Notes under the pieces: model-generated
Told to the model about the DNA's origin: nothing
The model's database searches: none
Seen by the model: only the letters and a program-made list of their open reading frames with translations
Made by a program: the position numbers and the translations under genes
NCBI GenBank assembly: GCA_028280205.1
Contig: JANQME010000049.1
Coordinates: forward strand, 1 to 25,368
Length of the DNA stretch: 25,368 nt
Direction of reading: 5' to 3'
Source of the DNA: Longimicrobiales bacterium
Lineage (GTDB): Bacteria; Gemmatimonadota; Gemmatimonadetes; Longimicrobiales; Gaopeijiaceae
Shown here: positions 1-8,709 of the stretch, one piece after another
Numbering within the stretch: the stretch's first letter is position 1
How the letters are laid out: every line of letters begins with the position of its first letter

Positions 1-1
1 G

Positions 2-1366
2 GGATCTTCCTCCGCCGACGACGCGCGCGGCGGGCTCGAGGTGGCGGACCGGCAGGCCGTCGAGGCCCCCCTCTCGCAGAGCCCGTCGTTGGACGAGAGC
101 CGGGCGACGGCGATCGTGCGCGCCACCGCCCGGGTCGCTCCGGCGGTCGTGAGCATCAACGTGATCCGCACCCGCCAGATCCGCCCGCGCACCCCGTGGG
201 AGCGGATGTACCTCCCGCCGGGAGCTCAGCAGCGGAGCGCCGGCTTCGGCTCCGGGGTGATCGTGAACGAGGACGGGATCGTGATCACGAACGACCACGT
301 GATCTCGGGCGCCTCGCGCATTCAGGTCACGCTGCCCGGCGGGCGCGACGCGGAGGCCGAGCTGATCGGGACCGACCCGGTCGCGGACATCGCCGTGCTG
401 CGCATCGACGGCGACGACCTTCCGGTCGCGCCCGTGGGGACCGCCGACGGGCTCATGATCGGCGAGTGGGCGATCGCGATCGGGAACCCGCTGGGCAACT
501 ACGTGGGCGACAGCGAGCCGACCGTGACGAGCGGCGTCATCTCCGCGGTGAACCGCAACATCGCGCCGACCTCAGACGACGAAGGCTTCTACTTCGGCAT
601 GATCCAGACGGACGCCGCGATCAATCCGGGGAACTCCGGGGGCGCCCTGGTGAACGCGCTGGGCGAGGTGATCGGGATCAACGCCTCGATCCTCTCGCGC
701 AGCGGCGGTAGCGAAGGCCTCGGCTTCGCGATCCCGATCGACCGGGCGCTCCAGATCGCGAACGATCTCCTGCAGTACGGCGAGGTGCGCCGGGCCTTCC
801 TCGGCCTCGAGGTGGAGCCGGTCGAGGCCGACGAGTGGGGACGACGGCGCGGCGTGCGCGTGAGTCGCGTGGCCGAGGACTCCCCCGCCGACGAGGCCGC
901 CCTCGAGCCCGGCGACCGGCTTCTCACGGCGGGTGGGCGCGCCCTCACCGGCCCTCTCGACTGGGAGGCCGTGCTCCTCGATCTACGGGCTGGAGACGAG
1001 ATGCGCATCGACGTCGAGGGACAGACCCGCCCCTTCGTGCTCGAGGCGGTCCCCTTCCCGTCCGCGACCGCGGCCCGCGTCACGCTCTTTCGCGACATCG
1101 AGCTCATCACCGTCACATCGCAGATCCAGCTCGAGCGTGGGCTGGCGAGCGAGGACGGCGCGCTCATCGACGGCATCACCCCGGAGCTCTCGCGTCAGCT
1201 CGGACTGCGGCGCGGCGACGTGATCCTGCAGATGAACCGGACGCGGATCCGGAGCGCGGACGATGCGGCCCGCTTCTTCGACTCCCTCCGGGGCAGCGGC
1301 CGCATCGTGCTCTACGTGGAGCGCGACGGGAGCTACGGAACGACGAACCTCTACTGGAGAGGGTAG
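2..1366 (+). CDS. HtrA/DegP-family serine protease with PDZ domains (5' partial)
   Basis: Trypsin-like HtrA protease, probably periplasmic or membrane-anchored, acting in protein quality control. The frame is open to the left window edge, so the true start and any signal peptide or membrane anchor probably lie outside. The first possible internal start is GTG 41. Counting from that GTG, the triad is His86 (TNDHV), Asp116 (DPVADIAVL) and Ser199 (NPGNSGGALVN). A PDZ domain follows at about residues 252-335 (FLGLEVEPVE ... ALEPGDRLL). A second, more divergent PDZ-like segment spans about 350-435 (LGLRRGDVILQMN). This is the usual protease-PDZ-PDZ order. The TAG stop shares its G with the GTG start of purB, so the protease is the first visible member of the purine run. 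Which HtrA paralogue (DegP, DegQ or DegS) it is cannot be told. Confidence 0.93.
   Translation, partial: GSSSADDARGGLEVADRQAVEAPLSQSPSLDESRATAIVRATARVAPAVVSINVIRTRQIRPRTPWERMYLPPGAQQRSAGFGSGVIVNEDGIVITNDHVISGASRIQVTLPGGRDAEAELIGTDPVADIAVLRIDGDDLPVAPVGTADGLMIGEWAIAIGNPLGNYVGDSEPTVTSGVISAVNRNIAPTSDDEGFYFGMIQTDAAINPGNSGGALVNALGEVIGINASILSRSGGSEGLGFAIPIDRALQIANDLLQYGEVRRAFLGLEVEPVEADEWGRRRGVRVSRVAEDSPADEAALEPGDRLLTAGGRALTGPLDWEAVLLDLRAGDEMRIDVEGQTRPFVLEAVPFPSATAARVTLFRDIELITVTSQIQLERGLASEDGALIDGITPELSRQLGLRRGDVILQMNRTRIRSADDAARFFDSLRGSGRIVLYVERDGSYGTTNLYWRG
1356..1363 (+). promoter_or_regulatory. Shine-Dalgarno deciding the purB start
   Basis: GGAGAGGG lies inside the last codons of the protease gene. 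Its GGAG core ends 6 nt before GTG 1366. It supports GTG 1366 as the purB start, although the purB frame stays open several hundred bases further upstream. Confidence 0.6.
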
Positions 1367-2817
1367 TGCCCGCACCCGACCCGCTCGAACGCTACGTTCA
1401 CCCACTCGCCGACCGATACGCCTCCCGGGAGATGCAGGCGGTGTTCTCGCCGCGGCGTCGCTTCGGCACATGGCGTCGGCTCTGGATCGCGCTCGCCGAG
1501 TCGGAGGCCGAGCTCGGCAGCGACAGCCCCGAAGAGGCCCTCTCGGAGATGCGCGTTGCCGTGGACGAGATGGACCTGGAGCGGGCGGCGGCGTACGAGC
1601 AGCGCTTCCGCCACGACGTCATGGCACACGTCCACCTCTTCGGGGACGACGCGCCGGCCGCCCGGGGCATCATCCATCTCGGAGCCACGAGCGCCTTCGT
1701 CGGCGACAACACGGATCTCATCCTCCACCGAGAGGCGCTCGAGCTCGTCCGGGCCCGCGTCACCCGGTGCATCGAGGCACTCGCCGCCTTCGCGCGGACG
1801 CACGCCTCGCTCCCCACACTCGGATACACGCACTTCCAGCCGGCCCAGCCTACGACCGTGGGCAAGCGGGCGACGCTCTGGATCCAGGATCTCCTCCTCG
1901 ACCTCGAGGAGCTCGACCACCGGATCGGCGCGCTGCGCTTCCGCGGCGTGCGCGGCACAACGGGGACGCAGGCCTCCTTCCTGGAGCTCTTCGAGGGAGA
2001 CCACGACAAGGTCGACGCCCTCGACCTCGCGGTGGGTCGCCGGATGGGCTTCGAGTCGACGTATCCCGTGAGCGGACAGACCTACCCGCGCAAAGTCGAC
2101 CATCAGGTGCAGGCGTCGCTGGCGGGCGTCGCCGTGTCGGTCTCCAGGATCGGGCACGACCTCCGGTTGCTCGCCCACCTGCGCGAGGTCGAGGAGCCCT
2201 TCGAGTCCGAGCAGATCGGCTCTTCGGCGATGCCGTACAAGCGCAATCCGATGCGCGCGGAGCGGATGTGCGCGCTCGCCCGCCATGTCATCGTCCTGGC
2301 GCAGGATCCTGCGTTCACCGCTGCCACGCAGTGGCTCGAACGGACGCTCGACGACTCGGCCAACCGCCGCGTCTCGATCCCCGACGCGTTCCTCGCCCTC
2401 GACGGCTGCCTCCTCCTGCTGGAGAACGTGGCGCGCGGCCTGATCGTGAACCCCGAGGTCGTGCGCGCCCATCTCGCCGAGCACCTTCCCTTCATGGCGA
2501 CGGAGACGATCTTGATGCACGCCGTATCGCGCGGCGGAGACCGGCAGGCGCTGCACGAGCGCATCCGACAGCATTCGATGGTCGCGGCGGGACGCATGAA
2601 GGATGAGGGAGCGGAAGCCGACCTGCTGGAACGCATTGCCGACGACGAGGCCTTCGGGCTCTCGGCGGGCGAGCTCGCCGAGATGGTGGACCCGCTTCGC
2701 TTCGTGGGTCGGGCACCGGAGCAGGTGCGCCACTTCCTCGAGCGCGAGGTGGAGCCGATGCTCGAACGTCAGAGAGCACACGCCGTGACCCTGGAGGCTC
2801 CCGAGCTCCATGTCTGA
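1366..2817 (+). CDS. purB: Adenylosuccinate lyase, animal-type subfamily
   Basis: 483 aa. Cleaves SAICAR to AICAR and adenylosuccinate to AMP, each time releasing fumarate. It belongs to the fumarase/aspartase superfamily and is expected to be a cytosolic homotetramer. The superfamily loop SSAMPYKRNP is at residues 286-295, with the catalytic serine in this loop. The general-acid histidine is His156 (GYTHFQPAQ). DNTDLI follows GIIHLGATS. Many blocks match human ADSL as I recall it: GTTGTQASFLELFEG, ERTLDDSANRR, LPFMATE and the C-terminal GRAPEQVRHFLE. This differs from the shorter B. subtilis-type enzyme. GTG 1366 is chosen because it has a good ribosome site, gives a normal N-terminus and overlaps the upstream TAG by one base. 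The gene overlaps purC by 8 nt. Confidence 0.97.
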   Translation: MPAPDPLERYVHPLADRYASREMQAVFSPRRRFGTWRRLWIALAESEAELGSDSPEEALSEMRVAVDEMDLERAAAYEQRFRHDVMAHVHLFGDDAPAARGIIHLGATSAFVGDNTDLILHREALELVRARVTRCIEALAAFARTHASLPTLGYTHFQPAQPTTVGKRATLWIQDLLLDLEELDHRIGALRFRGVRGTTGTQASFLELFEGDHDKVDALDLAVGRRMGFESTYPVSGQTYPRKVDHQVQASLAGVAVSVSRIGHDLRLLAHLREVEEPFESEQIGSSAMPYKRNPMRAERMCALARHVIVLAQDPAFTAATQWLERTLDDSANRRVSIPDAFLALDGCLLLLENVARGLIVNPEVVRAHLAEHLPFMATETILMHAVSRGGDRQALHERIRQHSMVAAGRMKDEGAEADLLERIADDEAFGLSAGELAEMVDPLRFVGRAPEQVRHFLEREVEPMLERQRAHAVTLEAPELHV

Positions 2818-3751
2818 CGCGCGTACGATCCACCGCACGGATCTCGACCTCTCGCTCGTGCACCGCGGCAAGGTGCGCGACGTCTATCGGGTCGACGCCT
2901 CGACGCTCCTGATGGTCGCGAGCGATCGGGTGAGCGCCTTCGACGTCGTGCTCCCGCAGCCGATCCCCCACAAGGGCGAGGTCCTCACCCTGCTCACGGC
3001 GTGGTGGCTCGAGCAGCTCGAATCGATGCTCGCCCACCACCTCATCGCCGTGCATCCCGACCGGATCGTCGAGCGGGTGCCGCTGCTCGAGGCGAGCCGG
3101 GACGTCTGGGCGCGCCGCGCCATGCTCGTGCGCGAGACCGATCCGGTGCTCGTCGAGTGCGTCGTGCGCGGGTACCTCTCCGGATCGGCGTGGAAGGAGT
3201 ATCGAGCGACGGGCACGCTGGCCGGGGAGCCCCTCCCCGAGGGCCTTCGCGAGAGCGAACGGATCGACCCCGCGATCTTCTCGCCGGCCACGAAGGCGCA
3301 GAAGGGTGAGCACGACGAGAACATCACCTTCGACCGGATGTCCGGGATCGTCGGAGACGAGCTCGCCGAACGGCTGCGCGACCTCTCCATGCGCGTGTAC
3401 GCGTACGGGCGGGACGTCGCGGAGGCAAAGGACATCCTCCTGGCCGACACGAAGTTCGAGTTCGGCCATCGGGATGGCGAGCTCCTCCTCATCGACGAGG
3501 TGCTTACGCCCGACTCCTCGCGCTTCTGGCCCTGCGAAGCCTACGTGGTCGGACGCAGTCAGCCCTCGCTCGACAAGCAGCCGATCCGCGACTTCCTGGA
3601 GACGCTCGACTGGGACAAGACACCCCCGCCCCCCGACCTTCCGGACGAAGTGGTCGGGGCGGCGTCGGAGCGGTACCGCGAGGTGTTCCATCGGCTGACG
3701 GGCACCGAGCTGGACGCGTACGAACCGCCGGTCTTCGGGGACGACCGATGA
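2810..3751 (+). CDS. purC: SAICAR synthetase (phosphoribosylaminoimidazole-succinocarboxamide synthase)
   Basis: 313 aa. ATP-dependent ligation of aspartate to CAIR to give SAICAR, which is the substrate of the neighbouring PurB. Family motifs are clear: HRGKVRDVYRVD with the following ASDRVSAFD near the N-terminus, then GYLSGSAWKEY, KGEHDENI, ADTKFEFG and the signature IDEVLTPDSSRFWP. Length and the SLDKQPIRDFLE tail match the longer, yeast Ade1-like form (about 300 aa) rather than the roughly 240 aa E. coli/B. subtilis form. ATG 2810 lies inside the 3' end of purB, 12 nt after a GGAGG, so translation is probably coupled. The TGA stop overlaps the psd start as ATGA. Confidence 0.97.
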   Translation: MSDARTIHRTDLDLSLVHRGKVRDVYRVDASTLLMVASDRVSAFDVVLPQPIPHKGEVLTLLTAWWLEQLESMLAHHLIAVHPDRIVERVPLLEASRDVWARRAMLVRETDPVLVECVVRGYLSGSAWKEYRATGTLAGEPLPEGLRESERIDPAIFSPATKAQKGEHDENITFDRMSGIVGDELAERLRDLSMRVYAYGRDVAEAKDILLADTKFEFGHRDGELLLIDEVLTPDSSRFWPCEAYVVGRSQPSLDKQPIRDFLETLDWDKTPPPPDLPDEVVGAASERYREVFHRLTGTELDAYEPPVFGDDR

Positions 3752-4464
3752 AAATCGCACCCGAGGGAATCCCGTTCGTGGGCGTCTCGCTCTTCCTGGC
3801 TCTCGTCGCGTGGGGGGCGGTCGGGTTGTGGGGGGCCGCCGTCGCCGAACCCGGCTCCACGACGGCGCCCCCGCTGACGGCGGATCCTGCGGCCGTCGTG
3901 GTCGAGGGCGCCGCGTGGCTCTTCACCGCCGGGTCGCTCTTCGTCCTCTGGTTCTTTCGCGACCCGGAGCCCCGGCTCCCGGCCGACCGCGACCTCGTCG
4001 TCTCGCCCGCCCACGGGAAGGTGATCCGCATCGACGACGTGGACGAATCGACGTACGTCGGCGGCCCGGCCCGCAAGATCTCGATCTTCCTCAGCGTCTT
4101 CGACGTGCACGTGCAGCGCGCCCCCGTCGACGGGACGGTCGAGCACCGGGAGTACCGTCCGGGCGCATACGCGGTGGCGTGGGCCGACAAGGCATCGGAC
4201 GACAACGAGCAGGCGTCCCTCGGTATCGCGGCCGAGCACGGGCGCGTCCTTGTGCGTCAGATCGCCGGGCTCGTGGCCCGTCGGATCGTGACGGACCCCG
4301 CCGAGGGCGACCGAGTGCACCGAGGGCGCCGGTTCGGGATCATCCGCTTCGGTTCCCGTGTGGACATCTTCCTCCCACCCCACTGGGAGACGATGTGCGC
4401 GGTCGGCGACCGCGTCCGCGTCGGCTCGACCGTACTCGCCCGGCAGCGCGGGAGGAGCGTATGA
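3748..4464 (+). CDS. psd: Phosphatidylserine decarboxylase (short, pyruvoyl-dependent)
   Basis: 238 aa. Decarboxylates phosphatidylserine to phosphatidylethanolamine at the inner membrane. The N-terminus has two hydrophobic segments (about residues 9-33 and 50-70), followed by RDPEPRLP, SPAHGKV and the SVFDVHVQRAPVDG block typical of the short PSD family. Family knowledge predicts self-cleavage at Gly202-Ser203 in the FGSR motif, giving a small alpha subunit whose new N-terminal serine becomes the pyruvoyl group. It overlaps purC by ATGA upstream and pssA by ATGA downstream, so it is locked between a purine gene and its pathway partner. Archaetidylserine decarboxylases share this fold, but the bacterial context favours phosphatidylserine. 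Confidence 0.93.
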   Translation: MKIAPEGIPFVGVSLFLALVAWGAVGLWGAAVAEPGSTTAPPLTADPAAVVVEGAAWLFTAGSLFVLWFFRDPEPRLPADRDLVVSPAHGKVIRIDDVDESTYVGGPARKISIFLSVFDVHVQRAPVDGTVEHREYRPGAYAVAWADKASDDNEQASLGIAAEHGRVLVRQIAGLVARRIVTDPAEGDRVHRGRRFGIIRFGSRVDIFLPPHWETMCAVGDRVRVGSTVLARQRGRSV

Positions 4465-5372
4465 AGCCACGTATGGTGCCCCACAACAGGGAATCCCGCC
4501 CCCGCGTGCCCAGGCGCGAGACGCTGCAGCGAGGGGTGATCATCCTCCCGTCCGCGTTCACCCTCGGCAACCTCTTCTTCGGGATCTACGCGATGGTCTC
4601 GGCGATCCGGGGCGACTTCCTTTGGGCGGGCTGGTACATCATCTACGCGGGCGTGCTCGACATGCTCGACGGGAGCGTGGCGCGCTTCACTCGGACCGGA
4701 TCCGCCTTCGGCGCCGAGCTGGACTCGCTCGTGGACGCGATCTCGTTCGGCGTCGCGCCGGCGCTCATCATGTTCCAGCTCTTCTTCAACGACACCCAGT
4801 GGAGCTGGATCCTCTGCTTCGTCTACGTGACGGCCGTGGTCGTACGGCTGGCACGCTTCAACATCGAGCAGGGCGGTGAGGCGAAGCGGTACTTCCACGG
4901 GCTGCCCTCGCCCTCGTCGGGAATGGCCCTGGCTTCGTACTACCCCTTCAGCCAGACCACCTTCTTCGCCACCTACCTCAGCGACCTGCCGTGGGCACAG
5001 ATCATGGCGATCGCGATGGTGCTCCTGAGTGTGCTCCTGGTGAGCCACGTGCCGTACTCGAAGGTCGGCAAGATCGGGCTGCGCACCCCGCGCGGGATCC
5101 GCAATACGGTCGTCGCGCTGGCCGCGCTCTTCCTCGCCCTGTACGTCCCCCAGTACTACTTCTTCACGGTCTTCCTCCTGTACATCATGTGGGGGCTTCT
5201 GAAGTCCGTGCTGATCGGCTTCCTCGACCGCCTGCCGGGCGGCGATCCCCTGCTGGACGAGGACGAGGACGAAGCGCGCGCCGAGGTGCGCGACCTGGAC
5301 TACGGCGACCTGGGCCCGCGCGGCCGGGTCGGCATGCACGTCGACGACGACGCTCTGGAGGAACAGGCGTGA
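4461..5372 (+). CDS. pssA: CDP-diacylglycerol-serine O-phosphatidyltransferase
   Basis: 303 aa membrane enzyme joining serine to CDP-diacylglycerol to make phosphatidylserine, which Psd then decarboxylates. The CDP-alcohol phosphatidyltransferase signature is complete: Asp67, Asp70-Gly71, Ala74-Arg75, Gly84, Asp88 and Asp92. It sits between hydrophobic helices (VIILPSAFTLGNLFFGIYAM before it, ISFGVAPALIMFQLFF after it), with more membrane segments to about residue 255. The tail is acidic (DEDEDEA). ATG 4461 is chosen over a longer open frame because GGAGGA (4451-4456) precedes it and the protein then begins normally. It overlaps psd by ATGA and the following purS by GTGA. The gene makes the type II (membrane, multi-helix) enzyme rather than the phospholipase-D-like E. 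coli form. Confidence 0.95.
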   Translation: MKPRMVPHNRESRPRVPRRETLQRGVIILPSAFTLGNLFFGIYAMVSAIRGDFLWAGWYIIYAGVLDMLDGSVARFTRTGSAFGAELDSLVDAISFGVAPALIMFQLFFNDTQWSWILCFVYVTAVVVRLARFNIEQGGEAKRYFHGLPSPSSGMALASYYPFSQTTFFATYLSDLPWAQIMAIAMVLLSVLLVSHVPYSKVGKIGLRTPRGIRNTVVALAALFLALYVPQYYFFTVFLLYIMWGLLKSVLIGFLDRLPGGDPLLDEDEDEARAEVRDLDYGDLGPRGRVGMHVDDDALEEQA

Positions 5373-5637
5373 CACACTATCGACTCGAGATCCGCGTGAG
5401 GCCGCGACCGGGGCTGCTCGACCCGCAGGGCAAGGCGGTCCATAACTCCCTCGTCGCCCTCGGCTGGGAGGGCGTGCACGACGTGCGCGTCGGCAAGGCG
5501 ATCCTGATCGACATGGAGGCCGAGTCGGCCGCCGCCGCCCGCGAGGCCGCCGAAGCGATGTGCCGCAAGCTCCTGGCGAATCCCGTTACGGAGGACTACG
5601 AGGTGGTGTCGGCCGAGGCGCTGGAGGGCGCGGGCTC

Positions 5638-5641
<4 letters not shown>
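5369..5641 (+). CDS. purS: FGAM synthetase small subunit PurS
   Basis: 90 aa. PurS bridges the glutaminase PurQ and the synthetase PurL in the three-part FGAM synthetase complex, which converts FGAR plus glutamine to FGAM. The family pattern is visible: a first strand [18 protein letters not shown], then [18 protein letters not shown] and a helical middle. The C-terminus ([10 protein letters not shown]) matches the family's usual end. GTG 5369 follows GGAGGA (5357-5362) by 6 nt. It overlaps the pssA stop as GTGA and the next start as GTGA. The in-frame extension upstream is pssA read in another frame and is not part of the gene. Confidence 0.95.
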
Positions 5642-6336
<695 letters not shown>

Positions 6337-6406
6337 ACGCGCTCCCCGCCCCGGAACCCCCACGGGTACACACACCCTTCCGCACCCCCGCAACGAGCAG
6401 CGAGCC
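6337..6406 (+). other. 70-nt purQ-purL spacer, the longest gap in the purine run
   Basis: This spacer is rich in C runs and has no convincing hairpin, promoter consensus or ribosome site. Every other junction from the protease to add is between -8 and +25 nt. It may be an internal regulatory or mRNA-processing point, but nothing in the bases shows that. Confidence 0.3.
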
Positions 6407-8704
6407 GTGAGCCACGCCGAAGGCGCCGCCACCGCACCCGCCGTCGCCCCCCGCACGGGCGACCCCGAGATCACGCCCGAAGTCGTCGCGGATCACGGTC
6501 TCTCCCCTGAAGAGTACGAGCGCATCCAGCGGGTGATGGGGCGGGACCCGACGTTCACCGAGCTCGGCGTCTTCAGTGCGATGTGGTCGGAGCACTGCGG
6601 GTACAAGAACTCGAAGCGGCTGCTCCGCCTCCTCCCCACGAGGGCGCCCTGGGTGATCCAGGGTCCCGGGGAGAACGCCGGCGTCATCGACGTCGGGGAC
6701 GGCTACGCGCTCGCGTTCAAGATCGAGTCGCACAACCACCCCTCCGCCGTCGAGCCGTACCAGGGTGCGGCGACCGGGGTCGGGGGCATCCTGCGGGACA
6801 TCTTCACCATGGGCGCGCGGCCCGTCGCGGTGCTCGACTCACTCCGCTTCGGCGACCTGGATACTCCCCGTGTGCGCTACCTCTTCGGCGGCGTCGTGCG
6901 AGGGGTCGGGGACTACGGAAACTGCGTCGGCATCCCCAACGTGGGCGGCGAGGTCATGTTCGACCGCGGGTACGAGGGCAACCCGATCGTCAACGCCATG
7001 TGTCTCGGCCTCATGAAGCACGAGGATCTCATCACCGCGGCCGCGTCCGGAACGGGAAGCCCGCTCATGGCCGTCGGTGCACGCACCGGTCGGGACGGGA
7101 TTCACGGAGCGACGTTCGCGTCCGAGGAGCTGAGCGAGGACTCCGACGAGTCGAGCCGTCCACAGGTCCAGGTCGGGGATCCGTTCACGGAGAAGCTCCT
7201 CCTCGAGGCGTCTCTCGAGCTCATCGGTTCGGGGGCGATCAGCGGAATCCAGGATATGGGTGCCGCGGGCATCACATCGTCGGCGTCCGAGATGGCGGGA
7301 CGGGGTGGAAGCGGCGTCGAGATGGAGATGAACGCCGTACCCGTGCGCGAGCGGGGCATGACCCCGTACGAGATCCTCCTCTCCGAGTCGCAGGAGCGGA
7401 TGCTCGTCGTGGCCGAGCCTGGGCGCGAGGACGACGTGCGGCGCATCCTGGAGAAGTGGGAGCTGGAAGCCGCCGTGATCGGCACGGTGACCGACGACGG
7501 GATGTTCCGCGTGCTCGAGGACGGAAGGGTGGTGGCCAACATCCCCGCCCTGCCGCTCACCGAGGGGTGTCCGACCTACGAGCGCGAGGGCATCGAGGCG
7601 GAGGAGATCGCCGCGCTGCGCGGCGCCGACCTGTCCGAGCATCTCATCCCCGAGGGCGACCTCACCAAGTCGTTCCTCCTCCTGCTCGGTTCGCCCAACG
7701 TGGCGTCGAAGCGCTGGATCTACGGGCAGTACGACACCACGGTGCGGACCTCCACGGCCGTCCGCCCGGGCGGCGACGCAGGCGTGATCCGCATCCGCGG
7801 GACGAAGCGAGCGGTCGCGGCGACCACCGACTGCAACGGTCGCTTCGTGTACCTCGAGCCGCGCACCGGGGCGATGGCGGCGGTCGCCGAGGCGGCACGG
7901 AACCTGGTGTGCGTCGGGGCGACGCCGACGGCGATCACGAACAACCTCAACTTCGGCAACCCGCTCAAGCCGCACATCTACTACCAGCTCCGGGAGGCGG
8001 TGCTGGGGATGCGCGACGCATGCGAGGCGTTCGAGACACCCGTAACGGGCGGCAACGTCTCGCTCTTCAACGAAACGGACGGGCGCGCGATCTACCCCAC
8101 GCCGGTAATCGGGATGGTGGGCGTGATCGACGACGTCTCGAAGCTCACGCGGCACGCCTTCCACGCGGTGGGGGACGACATCGTCCTGCTCGGCGAGAAC
8201 TCCGGCGAGCTCGGCGGCTCGGAGTACCTGTACGTGACGGCGGATCTCGTCGCCGGTCGGCCCCCGGTGGTCGACCTGGAGGGCGAACGGATGCTCCAGC
8301 AGGCCGTGCTCGCGATGACCCGAGAGGAGCGGCTCCGTTCGGCGCACGACTGTTCGGAGGGCGGCCTCGCGGCCTCGCTGGCCGAGTGCGCCCTCGGTGA
8401 CGGCGAAGACCCGCTCGGTGTCGACGTCGAGGTGGACGAGGACCTCCGGCCCGTCGTTTCGCTCTTCGGGGAGTCGCAGGGCCGGATCGTCGTATCATGC
8501 ACGCCGGGCGAGACACCCGAGGTGCTGCGGCTGGCCGAGCGGTACGGCGTGCCCGCGCGGCGGATCGGAGCCGTCACCCCGGCCGACGACGGCTTCTCGG
8601 TCCGGGTGCGCGACGGAGCGCTCTCCGCCTCGCTCGACGAACTCGCCGACGCCTACTTCGGCGCGCTTCCGCGCATCATGGATGCGCCGGCCCTCGAACG
8701 CTGA
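6407..8704 (+). CDS. purL: FGAM synthetase large subunit PurL (short type)
   Basis: 765 aa. ATP-dependent synthetase that makes FGAM using ammonia from PurQ. It is the short form (about 740-770 aa) that needs PurS and PurQ as separate subunits, and all three are encoded together here. Motifs are the N-terminal [25 protein letters not shown] at residues 108-112, [16 protein letters not shown] and [13 protein letters not shown]. The second half has [28 protein letters not shown] and [12 protein letters not shown] 6407 gives about a 25-residue low-complexity lead (rich in Ala and Pro) before the conserved start [16 protein letters not shown]. No good Shine-Dalgarno is visible, so the exact start is less certain than the identity. 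Confidence 0.97.
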   Translation: MSHAEGAATAPAVAPRTGDPEITPEVVADHGLSPEEYERIQRVMGRDPTFTELGVFSAMWSEHCGYKNSKRLLRLLPTRAPWVIQGPGENAGVIDVGDGYALAFKIESHNHPSAVEPYQGAATGVGGILRDIFTMGARPVAVLDSLRFGDLDTPRVRYLFGGVVRGVGDYGNCVGIPNVGGEVMFDRGYEGNPIVNAMCLGLMKHEDLITAAASGTGSPLMAVGARTGRDGIHGATFASEELSEDSDESSRPQVQVGDPFTEKLLLEASLELIGSGAISGIQDMGAAGITSSASEMAGRGGSGVEMEMNAVPVRERGMTPYEILLSESQERMLVVAEPGREDDVRRILEKWELEAAVIGTVTDDGMFRVLEDGRVVANIPALPLTEGCPTYEREGIEAEEIAALRGADLSEHLIPEGDLTKSFLLLLGSPNVASKRWIYGQYDTTVRTSTAVRPGGDAGVIRIRGTKRAVAATTDCNGRFVYLEPRTGAMAAVAEAARNLVCVGATPTAITNNLNFGNPLKPHIYYQLREAVLGMRDACEAFETPVTGGNVSLFNETDGRAIYPTPVIGMVGVIDDVSKLTRHAFHAVGDDIVLLGENSGELGGSEYLYVTADLVAGRPPVVDLEGERMLQQAVLAMTREERLRSAHDCSEGGLAASLAECALGDGEDPLGVDVEVDEDLRPVVSLFGESQGRIVVSCTPGETPEVLRLAERYGVPARRIGAVTPADDGFSVRVRDGALSASLDELADAYFGALPRIMDAPALER

Positions 8705-8709
8705 TCTCC

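Noticed and set aside
835..1365. Possible N-terminal extension of PurB by about 177 codons
   Set aside because: The stretch lies over the HtrA gene in another frame and is Arg-rich. PurB starts normally at GTG 1366 with a ribosome site.
4257..5375. 372-codon minus-strand frame opposite pssA
   Set aside because: Antisense to a gene with a complete CDP-alcohol phosphatidyltransferase motif; composition (His, Glu, Arg, Val) is typical of a GC shadow.
8497..8709. Upstream extension of PurF
   Set aside because: It overlaps the purL 3' end out of frame and would give an implausibly long propeptide before the nucleophile cysteine.
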